This document shows positions 45,354 to 57,623 of a stretch of DNA of 64,000 bases, piece after piece; within the stretch, counting starts at the first letter, position 1; each line of letters opens with the position of its first letter. The notes below the pieces were generated by a model. That model was not told where the DNA came from, did not search any database, and saw only the letters and a list, made by a program, of their open reading frames with translations. A program made the translations under genes and the position numbers. Source of the stretch: Daldinia sp. FL1419 (lineage: Eukaryota > Ascomycota > Sordariomycetes > Xylariales > Hypoxylaceae); the NCBI GenBank assembly GCA_025201765.1, contig MU623446.1, positions 1 to 64,000 of the forward strand, written 5' to 3'.

Positions 45354-47513
45354 ATGTCTGGGCGCTTCGTTCGAGCGTCCAAGTACCGTACGCCCCCAAC
45401 GCGCTTCCTTGCGCTTCCTTGCGATTTGCGATGACCCGACTAACCTTGATTAAGGACATGTCTTCGGTAAATCTACACGGAAGGAATTCTGTTACGATAA
45501 TATACGTATAAGTCGAAACGCTTGGGATACCAACTTGGTTAAGGTCTGGTCTTCCCTCCCCTCTTTTATTATCTGCATAGTAGACTGGGAACTGACGGGT
45601 CTGGTCAAAATAGGTCAATCCAGAATATCTCTCCGTCAATTGGGAGGCTAGTGGTGGAGGTGCCTTTGCTGTCATCCCCCTGGGTGAAAAGGGCAAGCTC
45701 CCCGATGTCATTCCTTTATTCCGTGGCCACACTGCTGCCGTTCTCGATACCGACTGGTGCGCACGCGACCCTTGGAGTGGTTGATTTCCCCCTATTCGAA
45801 GACCCTAACCTAATATTATTACTCAAGGAACCCTTTCAATGATCGTCTAATCGCTTCAGCTTCCGAGGATGGAAAAATAATGATTTGGGAAGTGCCCCAG
45901 GGCTTTACCCTGTTCACGGATGCCGAAGAGCCAGCCGACGTGGCTCCTGTTTCCAAATTGACCGGCCACTCGAGAAAAGTCGGTCAGGTATTATTCAACC
46001 CTGCCGCCGAGAACATACTTGCTTCCGCCTCTGGGGACTTCACGATCAAGATTTGGGATGTGGGTACTGGTTCTGCCGCCCACACCCTCAAGCACCCCGA
46101 TATCGTACAGAGTCTGTCATGGAATGCCCATGGTACCATGCTCGTTACGACGTCGAGAGACAAGAAGCTTCGCGTATGGGATGTACGACAAGAACGTCCT
46201 GCACATGAAGGCCCGGGTCACGAGGGTGCCAAAAATAGCAGAACAGTGTGGTTAGGAGAGCACAACAGATTTGCCACCACTGGTTTCTCTCGTATGAGTG
46301 ATCGTCAGCTTGCTCTTTGGGAACCTGGCAACAACACGCCGATAGTCCTTAGCATCCTTGATAGTATCTCCGGTGTCTGCATGCCTTTCTGGGGTAAGGT
46401 GGTCTTTAGCTCATATCTGTTGCACAGCTAACTTGGATACAGACGATGCCTGCAACTGCTTGTACCTCGCCGGTAAAGGGTAAGTCTTACATCACTACTC
46501 ACATCTAGGAGCAATTCTAATCCGGTCGTTTCAGAGACGGCAATATCCGATACTTTGAGTATGAGAACGACAAGTTTGAATTTCTCTCTGAGTATAAGTC
46601 GATTGAGCCCCAGAGAGGTATCGCTTTTCTTCCGAAGCGCGGAGTAAATGTAAGTTGTCATATTATAACTATTTTCCTTTCCAGTATTATAGCTTACAAT
46701 AAAAAGGTGCATGAAAATGAAGTCATGAGGGCATACAAGACAGTTAACGACACATACATTGAGCCGATCTCTTTCACTGTCCCCCGACGGGCTGAAACAT
46801 TCCAATCGGACATTTTCCCGCCCGCTTCGGGTGCCAAACCTGGCATCAGTGCTGGCGATTGGTTGTCCGGTAAAACCGGTCTACCACCGAAGATTGATTT
46901 TGAAAGCATCTATGAAGGCAATGCGCCTGTTGAGGTTCCTGCCGACTATCAACCTCCTGCTTCCGCACCAGCCCCCGCCCCTACACCTAAGCCTGCTCCA
47001 AAGAAGGAACCTGAACCAGCACCGGCACCAGTCCCCACAATGAAGGAACAGAATCGCTCCATGGCTGCGATAGCTTCCAAGTATGAAGACCAAGAGGAAA
47101 CTGAGGACGACGAAACCTCAAGCTTCGAAGAGATTTCAAAGCCAACCCAGCGCAGCGCAATTCCTACACGATCTGAGCCTACACCTCCCTCTCCTACTAA
47201 GACAGCTTCTGCACCGCCACCAAAAGCGGCACCCGCAATTAAATCGCCCATTGACGCACCAACCCCGGTTACAGCTGCCCCTGTTTCAGCATCGTCGAAC
47301 AGCCCGACAGCTGGCCCAGGCGTTGAGACTACCTTGGAACAGATTAAGCAACTAATAGAAACCCAGACTAAGATGATTAGCGTACAAGGCCAAAAGATCA
47401 ACCATTTGACGGATGAGGTAGATAGCCTGAAGAAGCGAGTAGGATCTGGATCGCAGGACCAAGTTGAACGCATTCGACAACTAGAGCTGGAGTTGGAAGA
47501 GTTGAGGTCATAA
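45354..47513 (+). CDS. CRN1: Coronin, actin-binding WD-repeat protein
   Basis: Seven exons: 45354-45387, 45455-45543, 45614-45756, 45828-46393, 46443-46479, 46535-46649 and 46707-47513. The product has 596 residues. It begins MSGRFVRASKYRHVFGK, the coronin signature, then a beta-propeller with WD units (DGKIMIWEVP, FTIKIWDVG, KKLRVWDVR, RQLALWEPG) and the KGDGNIRYFEYE and PRRAETFQSDIFPPA blocks of the propeller end. A Pro/Ala-rich linker (about 380-540) precedes a C-terminal coiled coil (residues 550-596). Coronins bind F-actin and regulate Arp2/3 and cofilin at actin patches. All six junctions restore conserved propeller sequence. Confidence 0.96.
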
Positions 47514-47861
47514 AATATTTACAGGGATGTTGTAGGAATATGCATCGAGATGGTCGAAAGTGGTGGACTAGGGTCGAGCAGTTGACGGATAACGATATTG
47601 ACGAAGCTTACACCTGCAATCAGTCGAGAATATTGTGCCCCAGAGCTATGTTGGCGTTCCTGAATCTTTTAATAGGCTGCATTTGTGGGTTATACCTTTG
47701 TCAACCGGGTTTCTTGTCTCATGGGTAGGTTAAACTGACACCCCAAGAGTTTTATCTATCGTCGCAAACTAGGCTTTTTCCTCACGTATGCAATGTCAAT
47801 TGAGAGATTCTTTTATTACCTTGACTAGTAGTAGATCTTGGATTGCGTTGTGATACTCTTT
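47514..47861. other. Intergenic, convergent 3' ends
   Basis: 348 bp between the coronin and HIS6 stop codons. Nothing was recognised. Confidence 0.4.
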
Positions 47862-48756
47862 TTATTTCCCTTGCTTAATATTCCACGCAACACAATCATC
47901 AAATTTGACCCCTGTGCCGCCGAAGCAGTCCAAGGCACTACCGATTGTGAGGTCTACCTTTCCACGGCTTAGCCTTTTGACCAGCTCGAGATCATCTAGA
48001 TTTCTCCCGCCTCCAGCATACGTCACCGGTATGCTGCACCACTCCGCGAGCTTCTCGACGAGCTTCTCATCAATACCCTTTTGGAGACCTTCGTTGTCGG
48101 CGGCATGGATAAGGAACTCGGAGCAGTACGGTTCCAGAGATTTAATAGTCCCTGTGCACTACTTAGTCAAGGAATCTTGAGGTTATAGGAAGAAAAATGC
48201 CTTGGTTACCTTCATTCACCTCCATATCGGTGATAGTCTGCCACTTATTCGTGGCTACGAACCATTTCTCGTCACCTTGCCGCCTACAACTCAAATCGAT
48301 AACGAGATCATCTTTTCGACCACCGAGCGAAGCTAGCACGGCGTCCAGACGTTCCTGACTAAACTTGCTTCCGTTAAAGAGGAAGGATGTGATGATGACC
48401 TACTAGAACTTTCAATCAGCAACGCTACATGGCGTGTTTATTCATATATTACCTACCTTGCTGGCGCCCCGTTTCATCCACGTTGCAGCGTTCGAGGCAT
48501 TAATACCGCCTCCAACTTGGAGATGACCCGGCCATGCTTCCAATGCTTCGATCGCAGCTTCTTCGTTTCCTGGGCCCAGCATAATAACATGAGCCCCCTC
48601 GAGATTATTATCTCGATACAGACGGGCAAAGTGACCAGCAGAATGCTGCGAGACGAAGTTCGTCTTGAGCTCAGCGGTCGAGCTATCGAGGGTTCCGCCC
48701 ACGATCTGCTTAACCTGGCCGGCGTGCAGGTCTATGCATGGTCTAAATCGTGTCAT
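47862..48756 (-). CDS. HIS6: ProFAR isomerase, histidine biosynthesis (His6/HisA)
   Basis: Exons 48756-48457, 48399-48210 and 48151-47862 give 259 residues (yeast His6 is 261). The TIM-barrel enzyme begins MTRFRPCIDLHAGQVKQIVGG with the catalytic Asp in CIDLHAGQ. It continues with HVIMLGPGNEEAA, LQVGGGI, VIITSFLF, LVIDLSCRR, EFLIHAADNEGLQKGID, VTYAGGG and LTIGSALDCFGG. It catalyses the Amadori-type isomerisation of ProFAR to PRFAR, the fourth step of histidine synthesis, in the cytosol. The ORF is open upstream of 48756, but homology starts at this ATG. It is divergent from FAF1 with only 401 bp between starts. Confidence 0.97.
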
Positions 48757-49157
48757 TGTGCTTTTGAATAATAATTCGGAGCTCATAAAATTAGGAAATT
48801 CGAGTACCACCGTAATACGTTTAACAAAGATACCTAGGTAGGTAACTATGTTTAAATTCAACTCTTTTAACTCATTCACTGACGGCGGGGCTTTACCTTG
48901 AATCCCTATCCGCTATGAGGCCATAGTGGGGCATCTTTTTAGCGTCAGGGACTAGTCGAGTCAATTTAAAGCGCTGGTTGGCTAATATGCTAAAGATTGA
49001 AATCAGATAGTTATGAGGTACATATGTAGTGGTTACCTAGGTACCTAGTTAGCATGTCTAACGCTTTTTCACGGCTTGGGTCCACTAAAATTTTATCTTT
49101 CCAACTTCAACATTGCAACAGATATACCAACTTCGAGCAACCGCAATTAATTTAGAG
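48757..49157. promoter_or_regulatory. Divergent promoter, HIS6 / FAF1
   Basis: 401 bp between two start codons, the shortest divergent spacing in the window. It contains CCTAGG palindromes near 48831-48842 and 49035-49048. A Gcn4/CPC1-type site would be expected for HIS6, but I could not assign one with confidence. Confidence 0.45.
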
Positions 49158-50075
49158 ATGGCTACCGCACTCGGCAAACGGAAATCGCGCACGCAAAAGG
49201 CAGAGTCTTCGGTATCCCAGGAAGAAGCTCAAGCTATCTTCCGCCAACACTTCGAAGCCCAATTTGCCCCGTTGGAATCGTCACATGTTTCAAAACCGGC
49301 ACAAGTTGACGAGCCCGAAGACCTACGTTCCGACTCGGATGATGACTCGGAGGGTTCTTGGGACGGTATATCTGATGATGAGTCGGGTTCGGAGTCAGAG
49401 TCGGATTCGGAGTCCACGTCACCAAGCTCATCGGCGGTTGAAGTTGTCGAAGTAGTCACGCACACGAGCAAACTCCCTTCTCTCTCCACCGATCCGCTCT
49501 CTAAGCGTGAAAGCAAAGCCTACCTATCCTCGCGTGTTCCCTCCTCATCCTTAGACCCAAATGCTCCCTTCGCCGCCCCAACAGCAAAGCGCAAGACTGC
49601 TACAGACGAAGATGCCCCTTCGCTTCTAAAGAACGATCTGGCACTACAACGTCTGTTGTCCGAATCGCACCTCTTCTCTGGGTCGGGTCAAAACGACGGC
49701 AGCATAGAACACGCAGGTCGCAACCGCCATCTGGCTACTGACCTGCGACTATCAGCGCTAGGTTCCAAAGCCAGCATTTTCAAGCAGGCCAAGATGCCTA
49801 TGTCGCATCGAAAAGGCATCGTGGCCGCTGCGACGGCACGCGAGACAAAGAGGCGCAAGGAAGCTCGTGAGAACGGTATCGTTTTGGAGCGGCCAACAAG
49901 CGGAGCTACAAAAGGGAAGCCTAAAGTTAGAAAATTCGAGAAGGCCGTTGATGCCCCCGCGGTAGGAAAACTAAGGAATGGTATGCTGAAACTAAGCCGC
50001 AAAGATATTGCTGAGATCCAAGGAGATGATAGGAGGTCTGGGGGTAGAAGCGGCGGGAAGAGGAGAAGAAGGTGA
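49158..50075 (+). CDS. FAF1: Faf1-like 40S ribosome assembly protein
   Basis: A single exon of 305 residues from ATG 49158. The frame is open 15 codons upstream only from TTG. The N-terminus is basic, then follows a long acidic Ser/Asp/Glu stretch (about 55-95). The conserved C-terminal half has LLSESHLF, ATDLRLSALGSKASIFKQ, KMPMSHRKGI, ATARETKRRKEARENGIVLE and a terminal Arg/Lys/Gly-rich tail. This pattern fits yeast Faf1, needed for early pre-18S rRNA processing in the nucleolus. Its fungal orthologues are usually annotated only as Faf1-like. Confidence 0.82.
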   Translation: MATALGKRKSRTQKAESSVSQEEAQAIFRQHFEAQFAPLESSHVSKPAQVDEPEDLRSDSDDDSEGSWDGISDDESGSESESDSESTSPSSSAVEVVEVVTHTSKLPSLSTDPLSKRESKAYLSSRVPSSSLDPNAPFAAPTAKRKTATDEDAPSLLKNDLALQRLLSESHLFSGSGQNDGSIEHAGRNRHLATDLRLSALGSKASIFKQAKMPMSHRKGIVAAATARETKRRKEARENGIVLERPTSGATKGKPKVRKFEKAVDAPAVGKLRNGMLKLSRKDIAEIQGDDRRSGGRSGGKRRRR

Positions 50076-50326
50076 AAGAACGGAGGTCAAAGATGAATAC
50101 CTCGTCCATATTCATCTGGCGACCTTGTCAGATGAAACACTGATATCTTATAACGCATCCCATTACGTGAGCGGATCCAAGGGGACTTTCCCCTGTCTTC
50201 CTCATCATATTTCCATCCACCTTAATACGTACATATTCCTCAGTCGGGGCAAGCTTATATTCAATCATTTGCCAAGCTTGGACTATTTCGATACACCATA
50301 AACTCACTCCATTTTCCACCATCGAG

Positions 50327-50810
50327 ATGTACACCAATACTACTAATTGTGAAGAGCTTGCGGGCATAAAGAGTGCAATTATCATTCTCACAACGTTGCT
50401 CCACCGCACAAACGCCGAGATTGCTAGCATGAAGACAGATATCCGAAAGTATGCATTTTATACTCCGTAAGCTACGAAGGGATATCATTTGCGTTACGCT
50501 GGGTCCTCAATTAGCTTCAGAAGGCTTTGGCGAGTTCATCTCAACCGCTCCTCGTTTGGAAAGCAAGAATACGGAAGAATTTCTTCAATGGAAAATGGAC
50601 ATTCTATTCAAATTACATGTTGACGGTGGAGAAACGAGTGACTAGAAACAATTCGAATATGTGTTAACCCGACTCGGACAAGAATATCGGAGCTTTATCG
50701 AGAACTCTGCTCGAGGTAAATTTGGTTGGGGGTGGGATATCAGAGGTATCTTTGAGATTATGGAATCCAACCTCGACGACGAAGATGGCCCAGGGTTCGA
50801 ATCAAATTAG
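50327..50810 (+). pseudogene. Unrecognised, apparently broken ORF
   Basis: ATG 50327 opens a 45-codon frame (MYTNTTNCEELAGIKSAII...) ending at a GTAAGC donor-like site. Downstream, from about 50480 to 50810, a different frame reads as protein-like sequence (LASEGFGEFISTAPRLE, EEFLQWKMDILFKL) and is interrupted once by TAG at 50643-50645. It continues in the same frame (KQFEYVLTRLGQEYRSFIE ... GKFGWGWDIRGIFEIMESN) to a stop at 50808-50810. I found no in-frame GT-AG intron that removes the stop and joins the first part. It looks like a decayed gene of unknown family. Confidence 0.35.
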
Positions 50811-52591
50811 ATCTCAGGTGAGGTCTTAGATAAGGCCAGGCGACAAGGGAAAACCAGCAATCTAAGTGTATCATCCATGGTGCTCATATAAGAAAGACCG
50901 AGTAAGCGTTCATCACCATTGCTAAACGAATACTTGTCCCCAAGAGACTGGGTACTACCCTAGGGGTGATATCCCAGAAGGATAATGGGCACAGGCGTCG
51001 GTCATGGTCATTGTCTTTACCATAGACGAAATTACGTTTTAGCCTATCCACCCGCAAAGTATTAGATAGGACCAGATAGTTGTGTGCTAAATACACAATG
51101 TTATTACCCGACGGTTACCTTTATTCCAGTCAGAAGCTTCCGAGTAATAACAATCCCGAATTTTGTGTTTATAATCTCGGGTTTGATGAGCTCCATGTGG
51201 GCAACAATTGGTTAGGGGGATAGTCTCCAGAAGCTGCGTCCTAACTGTGGGTAAAAGGAGGTCATAACAGACACATAACTCAGTATTTGGCATAGCAACT
51301 ATTCCAAAGCCACCCACCTACAAACCACACTAATAAGTGAAAGATCTAAAAACCATATATGCTGAAGCATAAAGTATACTATCAATTACGACGGGACTTC
51401 ATACAAGAACACACCTAGGTACCTACCTAGGTATCCTCCAGTCTCCTTATATACCCTCCTTACAATATCCCAACACTCCAAACCCCCCTATCAACCCCTA
51501 AAAAACAACGTAAAAAGCCCCCCTCCGTCGCCCTGTATACGCCGCAATGTCAATCTATAATCCAGGCATCCTTACGCCTCCGGCCAAATACCCGTGTAAA
51601 AACCCCATCCCGCTAAAACACACATTTGGCCCCAACTTGAAACCGCAAACAACCTTCTCCCCAGCCCGCCGCGGATCCTCCCTCCCCTGCAACCATAATC
51701 CGACTTCAAGCCAAATAAATCCCTTGGCCCTCAGTCGCCTACCTAAGCACACTCCTTATTCCGATTCCGCTGCAACGGCCCGGATCTTCTCTTGCTTCGC
51801 CCACCGTGAGATGTCTTGACCAATGACCTCGCTTCGGAGGGATTAAGCATAGATTTGATATCGCTTCGATCAACGCCCACATATGTCATATACTGGTGTC
51901 AGATTTAGTTGGGCTAGAGAATTAGCGACGTAGTACCCGAGTGTGGCATAGTTACGATCTACATTACCCCTGAATAGTATTATCGACCACCAATAAGGCT
52001 GTCACAGCATTGTGTCCTAATATATATTCGTAATATTTATTGAAGCTCAAAGTTTATACTAAGACCACTTCTCTCCTTCCCCTTCCATCCCGGCTTTGGA
52101 AAGAAAAAAAAAGCCTGGGATAATCGACCACTAGAAAAAAAGGAAAAAAGATTTTGGTATGGTATCATCTCCCGTAGCTCCCTTCAGCCGACCTCGAACC
52201 CGAACAAAAGAAGAAAGCAAATATATATACAAATGCATGAGCGGCTCCATCGACTTCCTGTGTCTTCCGCCGTTGGCGCTGGAGCGACTTTGCTTCTGTA
52301 CGAAACGGTTATTCCCTTCCGGCCAGCCTTCCTGACCACCCTTCTATCAAATGCTTCCTCGGGCTTTTTTTTCCACCGTGGTATCCCTCATGCGCTAAAG
52401 AAAACGAGCAAAAGCAAACGCTCCACAAAAAGTGACACCGAAAGTAACTGTCTAACCCTCGCCTGTAAATGAAATCCCACGTCTAGATAAGGTATGCCAT
52501 GCAAACCAGACCGCTAGACCCCGGGTTCACCATCGATTGACAGTGACACCACATTAGAATACAACCACACCATTATAAGCCGCATACACCA
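50811..52591. other. Intergenic, STE12 3' side
   Basis: 1.8 kb. A strong CCTAGGTACC palindrome cluster lies at 51413-51432. ORFs at 51547-51819 (90 codons, starts with ATG) and 52233-52472 (79 codons) have biased, uncharacterised sequence and no support. Confidence 0.35.
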
Positions 52592-54993
52592 TTACATCGC
52601 CCCCGCCGGTGCGCTCATGGTCATTGGCATACTTAGCGTTTGTAAAGGGTTAAAATTCGACTGTGTCATCCCATTCCCAGAGACGCTATTTGACGCGGGT
52701 ATCGACGTAGAAATAGAGCTTATCGAGGTCGAAACATACCCTGGCTCTGAATTAGGCGAAGCCTCTTCAAGTGAACCAAGCTGATCCTCGCTAGAGAATC
52801 CTTCTTCCTCTTCGCCCGGGAGAGCCAGACCGTTCTCAGCACCCTCACTGCGATCATGCGTACGCTTATGCCTATAATAAAAACCATGGTCAACGCCCGT
52901 TCATCCCACAAAACTTGTCGCTTCCCGTGATGAGTTGATGTAATGTTCTTAGCAAATTTGAATGATTGCTGGGTTTCGCGGTGAAGGTACATCGCAAAAA
53001 CATCGTTGCTCATCACAGGATCTTCAAGTTGACAAATGAAATAAAATAGAAAACGGAATCATACTGTGCTAGGTTGTCGGATCTAGAAAACGCCTTGCTA
53101 CAAAAGGGGCAGATGTAGGGTCTTTCTTGGGTATGTGTTCTTACGTGACTAGATATTTGGTTAGATACACAACGGTGCACCACTAATGACAAAGTAAATA
53201 ATCCGTCTTACCGCTTCAGGTGCTCGAGGCGCTTGAAGAGGCGACCGCACGCGGGAATCGGGCAAGAGTGAGACTTATGGGGGTACGGTCCCAGCTCCAT
53301 TACTGTCGCTGAGCGAGCTCTGCGAATAACATTACTGCTCGGCTGCATCACTCGCTGATCGTAAGTCGGATTGTCGCCATTCAAATCCTCGTTGGTAAAC
53401 TGGGGGAAGTCTTGTTGCTGAAGGGACATCGGGTTAAGGGCAGGGCTACCTTCCACAGTGGATAGTGGGGTGCCGTGCCTTGACATATCTACATGCTGCT
53501 GGTTGGTGAGCGATATCGTCGAGTTGCTATACGAGAGGCCAGGAGGTGATGTGCTTTGAGACTCATCACCCTCAGCTACAGGACCAACAGACGCCGAGAC
53601 GGACCTCCTAAGATCCGAAGGTCGGTGAACAGCCTGGGCTTGAACAGTTGTAGCCGCAATTGCCGATACTGAAGGGGGGATGGACGAACGCCGTCTTCTC
53701 TGCTTGTATGTCGGTGATCCTTCAATTACAGAGTAGACATTGTTAGCACCATATGCACGTGTAAACTGTGGGCCAGCCAGGTTAGAGGGCGGTAGCTGCA
53801 TCATCCCGTTCAAACCGCTCAGATGATCAGGAATTGCTGTGTACAATCCCGTCTCCTCGTTCGCAATGTAGGCTGGCTCAGCACCCATTGCCAATGCTTG
53901 CTGAGGAGGCGTAATTGGTTCGAATGAGATGCCTCGGTTGCTATAATCCTCGAAATGCGACGAAACAAACGAAGGAGCAGGCGAATATTCAAGGCCGTAA
54001 GCCGGCATTGAGGCATGGCGCTGATGATTATGAGCCATCGGCACGCCATTCTGATTGTATTGGATACGGCTGAAATCAGGTTCCCTCTTAACTATTTGCT
54101 GAACCTGTTGGGGCATAGCCGGGGCCATCGCTGCCATCGTGTTGTATTGTACCATGGCGTCCATCCCGTCCGCTAAAGGGGCCATCGACTGAGGCATCAT
54201 TTGCGGGGGAGGCATGGGATCCATTGCCCTCATCACTGGGGAAGGTGCTTGAGATTGGTTAAAAGAAACTTGTTGCGCAGTAAAAGATGAAGAGTTGGCT
54301 TGTTGAGCCTTCGTCAACTGTTCGTAAAGTGATTGGGAAGAGTCGTACTGGAATGACACGGCCGGTTCGCTCACAGCTACCGTAGTAGCTTCCTGGCCCA
54401 TCTTCTCCCTTTTTAAATCCCTTTCCAGGGCATCGAGGAAAAGACGGTCGTGGGGCACGCTGTACCAGTAAAATACTTTCTGCTTCTTTTGCGTTCGAAT
54501 GCAATTGTTCTTGTATAGAAAGTCCAGAAAGGGACTCTTCGGCTCCTCTAACGAAGCGTCCGTTCCTGACTTGAGATTTCGAAGATCTGAGAATATACCC
54601 TCTTCGAACTTCTTCGAATTTTTAACAGGACGACCGAAGGCCTGAAATCGAAAAGAAAGGCATCGTACGATATCAGTGCCCGAAATGTGGAATAAGTTAT
54701 TCCATAATACACAAGACACATATTCGCCTGTCGGCAAAAGGAAACGTCGAATATATTGGTCCGGCTGCCAGTCCACAGGTGCTGAGATGAGAAAGTATTT
54801 CACTTGACTCAAATGTCAGTAATGGAACGCGACGAAAATAAGACGAAACAACGTAATTGAACTTACAATTATCGACCTGCTGTAAAGCTACTTGCGCATC
54901 ATGTGGTAATGCCTGTTGTGCTTCTGTGCTGAGCATGAAAGTTTCTGGTTTTTGCGGCGCTGCAGCAGCCATAGCAGCTTGTTGTGAAAACAT
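52592..54993 (-). CDS. STE12: Ste12 transcription factor with two C2H2 zinc fingers
   Basis: Exons 54993-54867, 54802-53212, 53148-53065 and 52871-52592 give 693 residues. The STE homeodomain-like region begins at the first splice (DN|LKYFLISAPVDWQPDQYIRRFLLP) and runs through SGTDIVRCLSFRFQAFGRPVKN, FEEGIFSDLRNLKSGTDASLEEPKSPFLDFLYKNNC and KVFYWYSVPHDRLFLDALERDLKRE. A Gln/Pro/Met-rich middle follows. Two C2H2 fingers (about 553-606) are split by two introns: CPIPAC...HLKRHVRTH and CPFC...NLAQHKRTH. In filamentous ascomycetes Ste12 is the nuclear target of the Fus3/Kss1-type MAP kinase and controls mating, fusion and invasive growth. The first-intron acceptor AAG at 54803/54804 was chosen because the upstream AG gives a stop. 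Confidence 0.97.
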
Positions 54994-57392
54994 GGTGTAC
55001 TGTTAATGTGTAGAGTGCTGTGATGATCAATGTCTCGTGAAGCGGGAAAGGGGGGGGGGGGGATATTATATGCTATAGACAGTAGAAGAATTGTTCGTGG
55101 TAACTCGTGTTCCGCTATTCGTACCCCAAAAGGAAACAATTTAGCTAGTGAAGGCACGGCCTCTCAACTAAACTATCATTTGTTGATAAACTCCAGATCG
55201 GCGCCGTACGTAGATATTTAGTGCCGAGTCCAGCCCGTGCAATCTAAAGTTCAAATAGATCCTCTTTACCTCAAGCAAAGTTAGGTTTCCCGCTAGTTAA
55301 TGCTGAATCAAACCTTCGAGGTTTCGTCGTCGTAGGCCAGCGGACAGTGCTAAATGAAAGACGGTATGCGCTTATTCAATAATTCTCTTCTCTTTCGATA
55401 TAAGCCGTACTCGCTCTCGAATTAAATATCAATGCGATCCACCCTTCCGTTTCTGTTGTTGATAAGTTGGACCAAGAACCAATTAGGAAAGTGCGACAGT
55501 TCCGAATTGGACTTAATCTTTCCTATCGAAACTTGGATAGGAGAGGCGCACGAATAATCTAACGTCAAGAGACGAAACAGAGAAATAAGAATAAACAGGA
55601 CGTTTCCGAGGAATCAAACAAGGTAGACCGGACGTTGGATGGTAGCTCTAATTGTGCGACGAAATAAGTTTGGTGATGGGGCTGCGGTTGTGCCGGACAG
55701 TCGGGATAAACGGTCGTTATCAACGGGAAGGGAAAAAAAAAACGTCTTGCGGTTTGCGGAGTAATAAGAAGATGAAGTCTTCGGATGCGGGCTCTCTCCA
55801 AGAAGGAATAGGGAGTTTAACGTGTTAATGGCCTGCAACACGAAAGACGGTGAGGCGAGAAGGGGAGAGAAGAAAAAAAGAGAGGGAGGGGTTCTGAATA
55901 GAACAACTGATCTTGCGAAGAAGACTCAAGTAAGTAGGGTCAAGAGAAAAACAGGCGAGGAGTTCGGGGGGTTTAATGAATTCGGCTGGCTAGGGTCGAC
56001 CCAAGGCCCTTGCCAGGTCTACCACCAGTTCTACCAGTTTACCAGGCCCTACCTTCTGCTAGGTCTGGCTGGTCTGGCCGGTGTGGTCGGGTAGGAGAGA
56101 AGAGATTTAGAGTGGAGTGGGCGGAGAAGAAAAATATGGACAAGTGTGCTCAGAATGGAATAATCTGAATGGTCCAACTTGGACCAACTATGGTGAACTA
56201 ACCGATATAGGAAAGGTACTCGTCCAGGTAGCTCACGCTTACCCGGATATGGGAGTATCTCTTCTTGTCCCTTCCTGCAAGGAATCCGCGAGCGAGATTG
56301 GGCACGACATTCCGCGCCCACTTCCATTCAACTTATTTTAACGCCGGTTGTAGTACCTATTGTATGTATTGTATTATTGTACTTTTCCACTTGGCAACTT
56401 CCACCTAAACACTTGAGTTCCCAAGTTCCTTCTAGCTTTTCAATTCCTTCGCTTTCCAAGGGGTTGCCTCTATGATAGGTACATTATAATTACATTAAAC
56501 ATTACGTTAGTACCTATACGTTACTTTTGTTTAAGAGGTAGGTACATAGGTAGTTACTCGCTACATACCTGCATACTAGTATAAGCGAACGTGGATGATA
56601 TATGTCAAACCCCACGTATACAATTGACTTTATGTATGTATGAGGGAACCTTTGTCGCCCCCTCCCCTTCTTCGACTTTGCATTACCTTCCCATATCTCT
56701 CATATCCCACTAATCGGCACACCCTCATCACAGAAACGTGGCTGCATGGAGAAGCCTGTGGGATAACAGGAGGAGCCACAATCCGAGCCTACACTACAGG
56801 ACCCCGGTAATGCAAAGGACGAAGAAAGGTCACACAACTGATTTAGGATCTAAACTGGACAGCGAGCCACAACTTTAGACTAACTACTGTACTGTGCATA
56901 TATGTAGGTAGGTAGGTAGGTAGGTAGGTAGGTAGGTAGGTATGATTATGTATAGTCAATGTATAATGTAGATCTGCTACGCAGATAATAGAGATATCTA
57001 GGGATAGTTATTAATGAGTTCAGGCGGAGGTCTTGGGATTTGTGCCTAGGTAGGTAAATTCACCGTGTGCGCCGTATGAATGTAATACCTACTCATTTTC
57101 GGGTCCGTCTTGATTAATCTCAACGCCGAATGCTAATCTGCCTACTTAATCTACTAATCTAAGGTCACCTAGGTACTAGTAGCATCTGGGTAGAGTTATC
57201 TACCTAAGTAGGTGATCTGCTACCTAATCTACCTACTACGTACGCTATCTTTGAACAGTGGTCGATATAACGCGAAATCGATAGTTGTTATTCGTAATAC
57301 GTCGGGTTCTAACCCTTTGCCCCTTTACGGCTACGGCGTGGAGAGGAGGCAATCTTAAGTGCAGTAGCTCGGTCCAGCCCTACTACTTACAT
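54994..57392. other. Intergenic, STE12 upstream region
   Basis: 2.4 kb with a G-run at about 55050-55062, purine-rich tracts (55850-55890) and CCAGTT/CTACCAG-type short repeats near 56010-56060. ORFs of 60-92 codons are unrecognisable. It probably includes a long STE12 5' UTR and promoter. Confidence 0.45.
56904..56942. repeat. (GTAG)n microsatellite
   Basis: About nine to ten perfect tandem GTAG units, non-coding. The same tetranucleotide is part of the dispersed CCTAGGTA motif, so slippage of that motif could have seeded it. Confidence 0.95.
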
Positions 57393-57453
57393 AGTAATGC
57401 ATAGTATGATGTAGGTACTTCCTTATGTATGTTAGGTATCTCTTCGTAAAGGG

Positions 57454-57456
<3 letters not shown>
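57393..57456. repeat. Left copy of a 64-nt gap-flanking duplication
   Basis: It aligns without gaps to 57560-57623. It runs directly into a poly-G tract. Confidence 0.85.
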
Positions 57457-57522
<66 letters not shown>

Positions 57523-57549
57523 GTGGGGGGGGGGGGGGGGGGGGGGTGT
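57457..57549. other. Poly-G tract before assembly gap
   Basis: About 93 bases of G with only a few T. This matches low-quality read extension (for example dark-cycle G calls) more than genuine DNA. Confidence 0.85.
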
Positions 57550-57559
57550 NNNNNNNNNN
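57550..57559. other. Assembly gap (10 N)
   Basis: Ten N placeholders between duplicated flanks, as at 26608-26617. Confidence 0.99.
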
Positions 57560-57623
57560 AGTAATTCATAGTATGATGTAGTTACTACATTTTGTATTTT
57601 AGGTAAATCTTCGTTAAGGGATT
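57560..57623. repeat. Right, A/T-biased copy of the 64-nt duplication
   Basis: Gapless copy of 57393-57456, with differences that almost all introduce A or T. It is followed by a C run (57624-57646) and then normal sequence. Confidence 0.85.

Noticed and set aside
46949..47473. Antisense ORF (174 codons) over the coronin linker
   Set aside because: It arises from the Pro/Ala-rich coding repeat on the plus strand; its own composition (Gly/Val-rich) is not convincing.
50785..50815. tRNA B-box-like GGTTCGAATC
   Set aside because: No A-box or cloverleaf could be built around it; it lies within protein-like sequence.
51547..51819. 90-codon ORF starting with ATG
   Set aside because: Pro/Ser/Asn-biased random-looking sequence with no introns, motif or context support.
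57457..57549. Long poly-G tract as a possible G-quadruplex or telomeric element
   Set aside because: It abuts Ns, lacks TTAGGG units and sits between corrupted duplicate flanks, so it is best read as a sequencing/assembly artefact.
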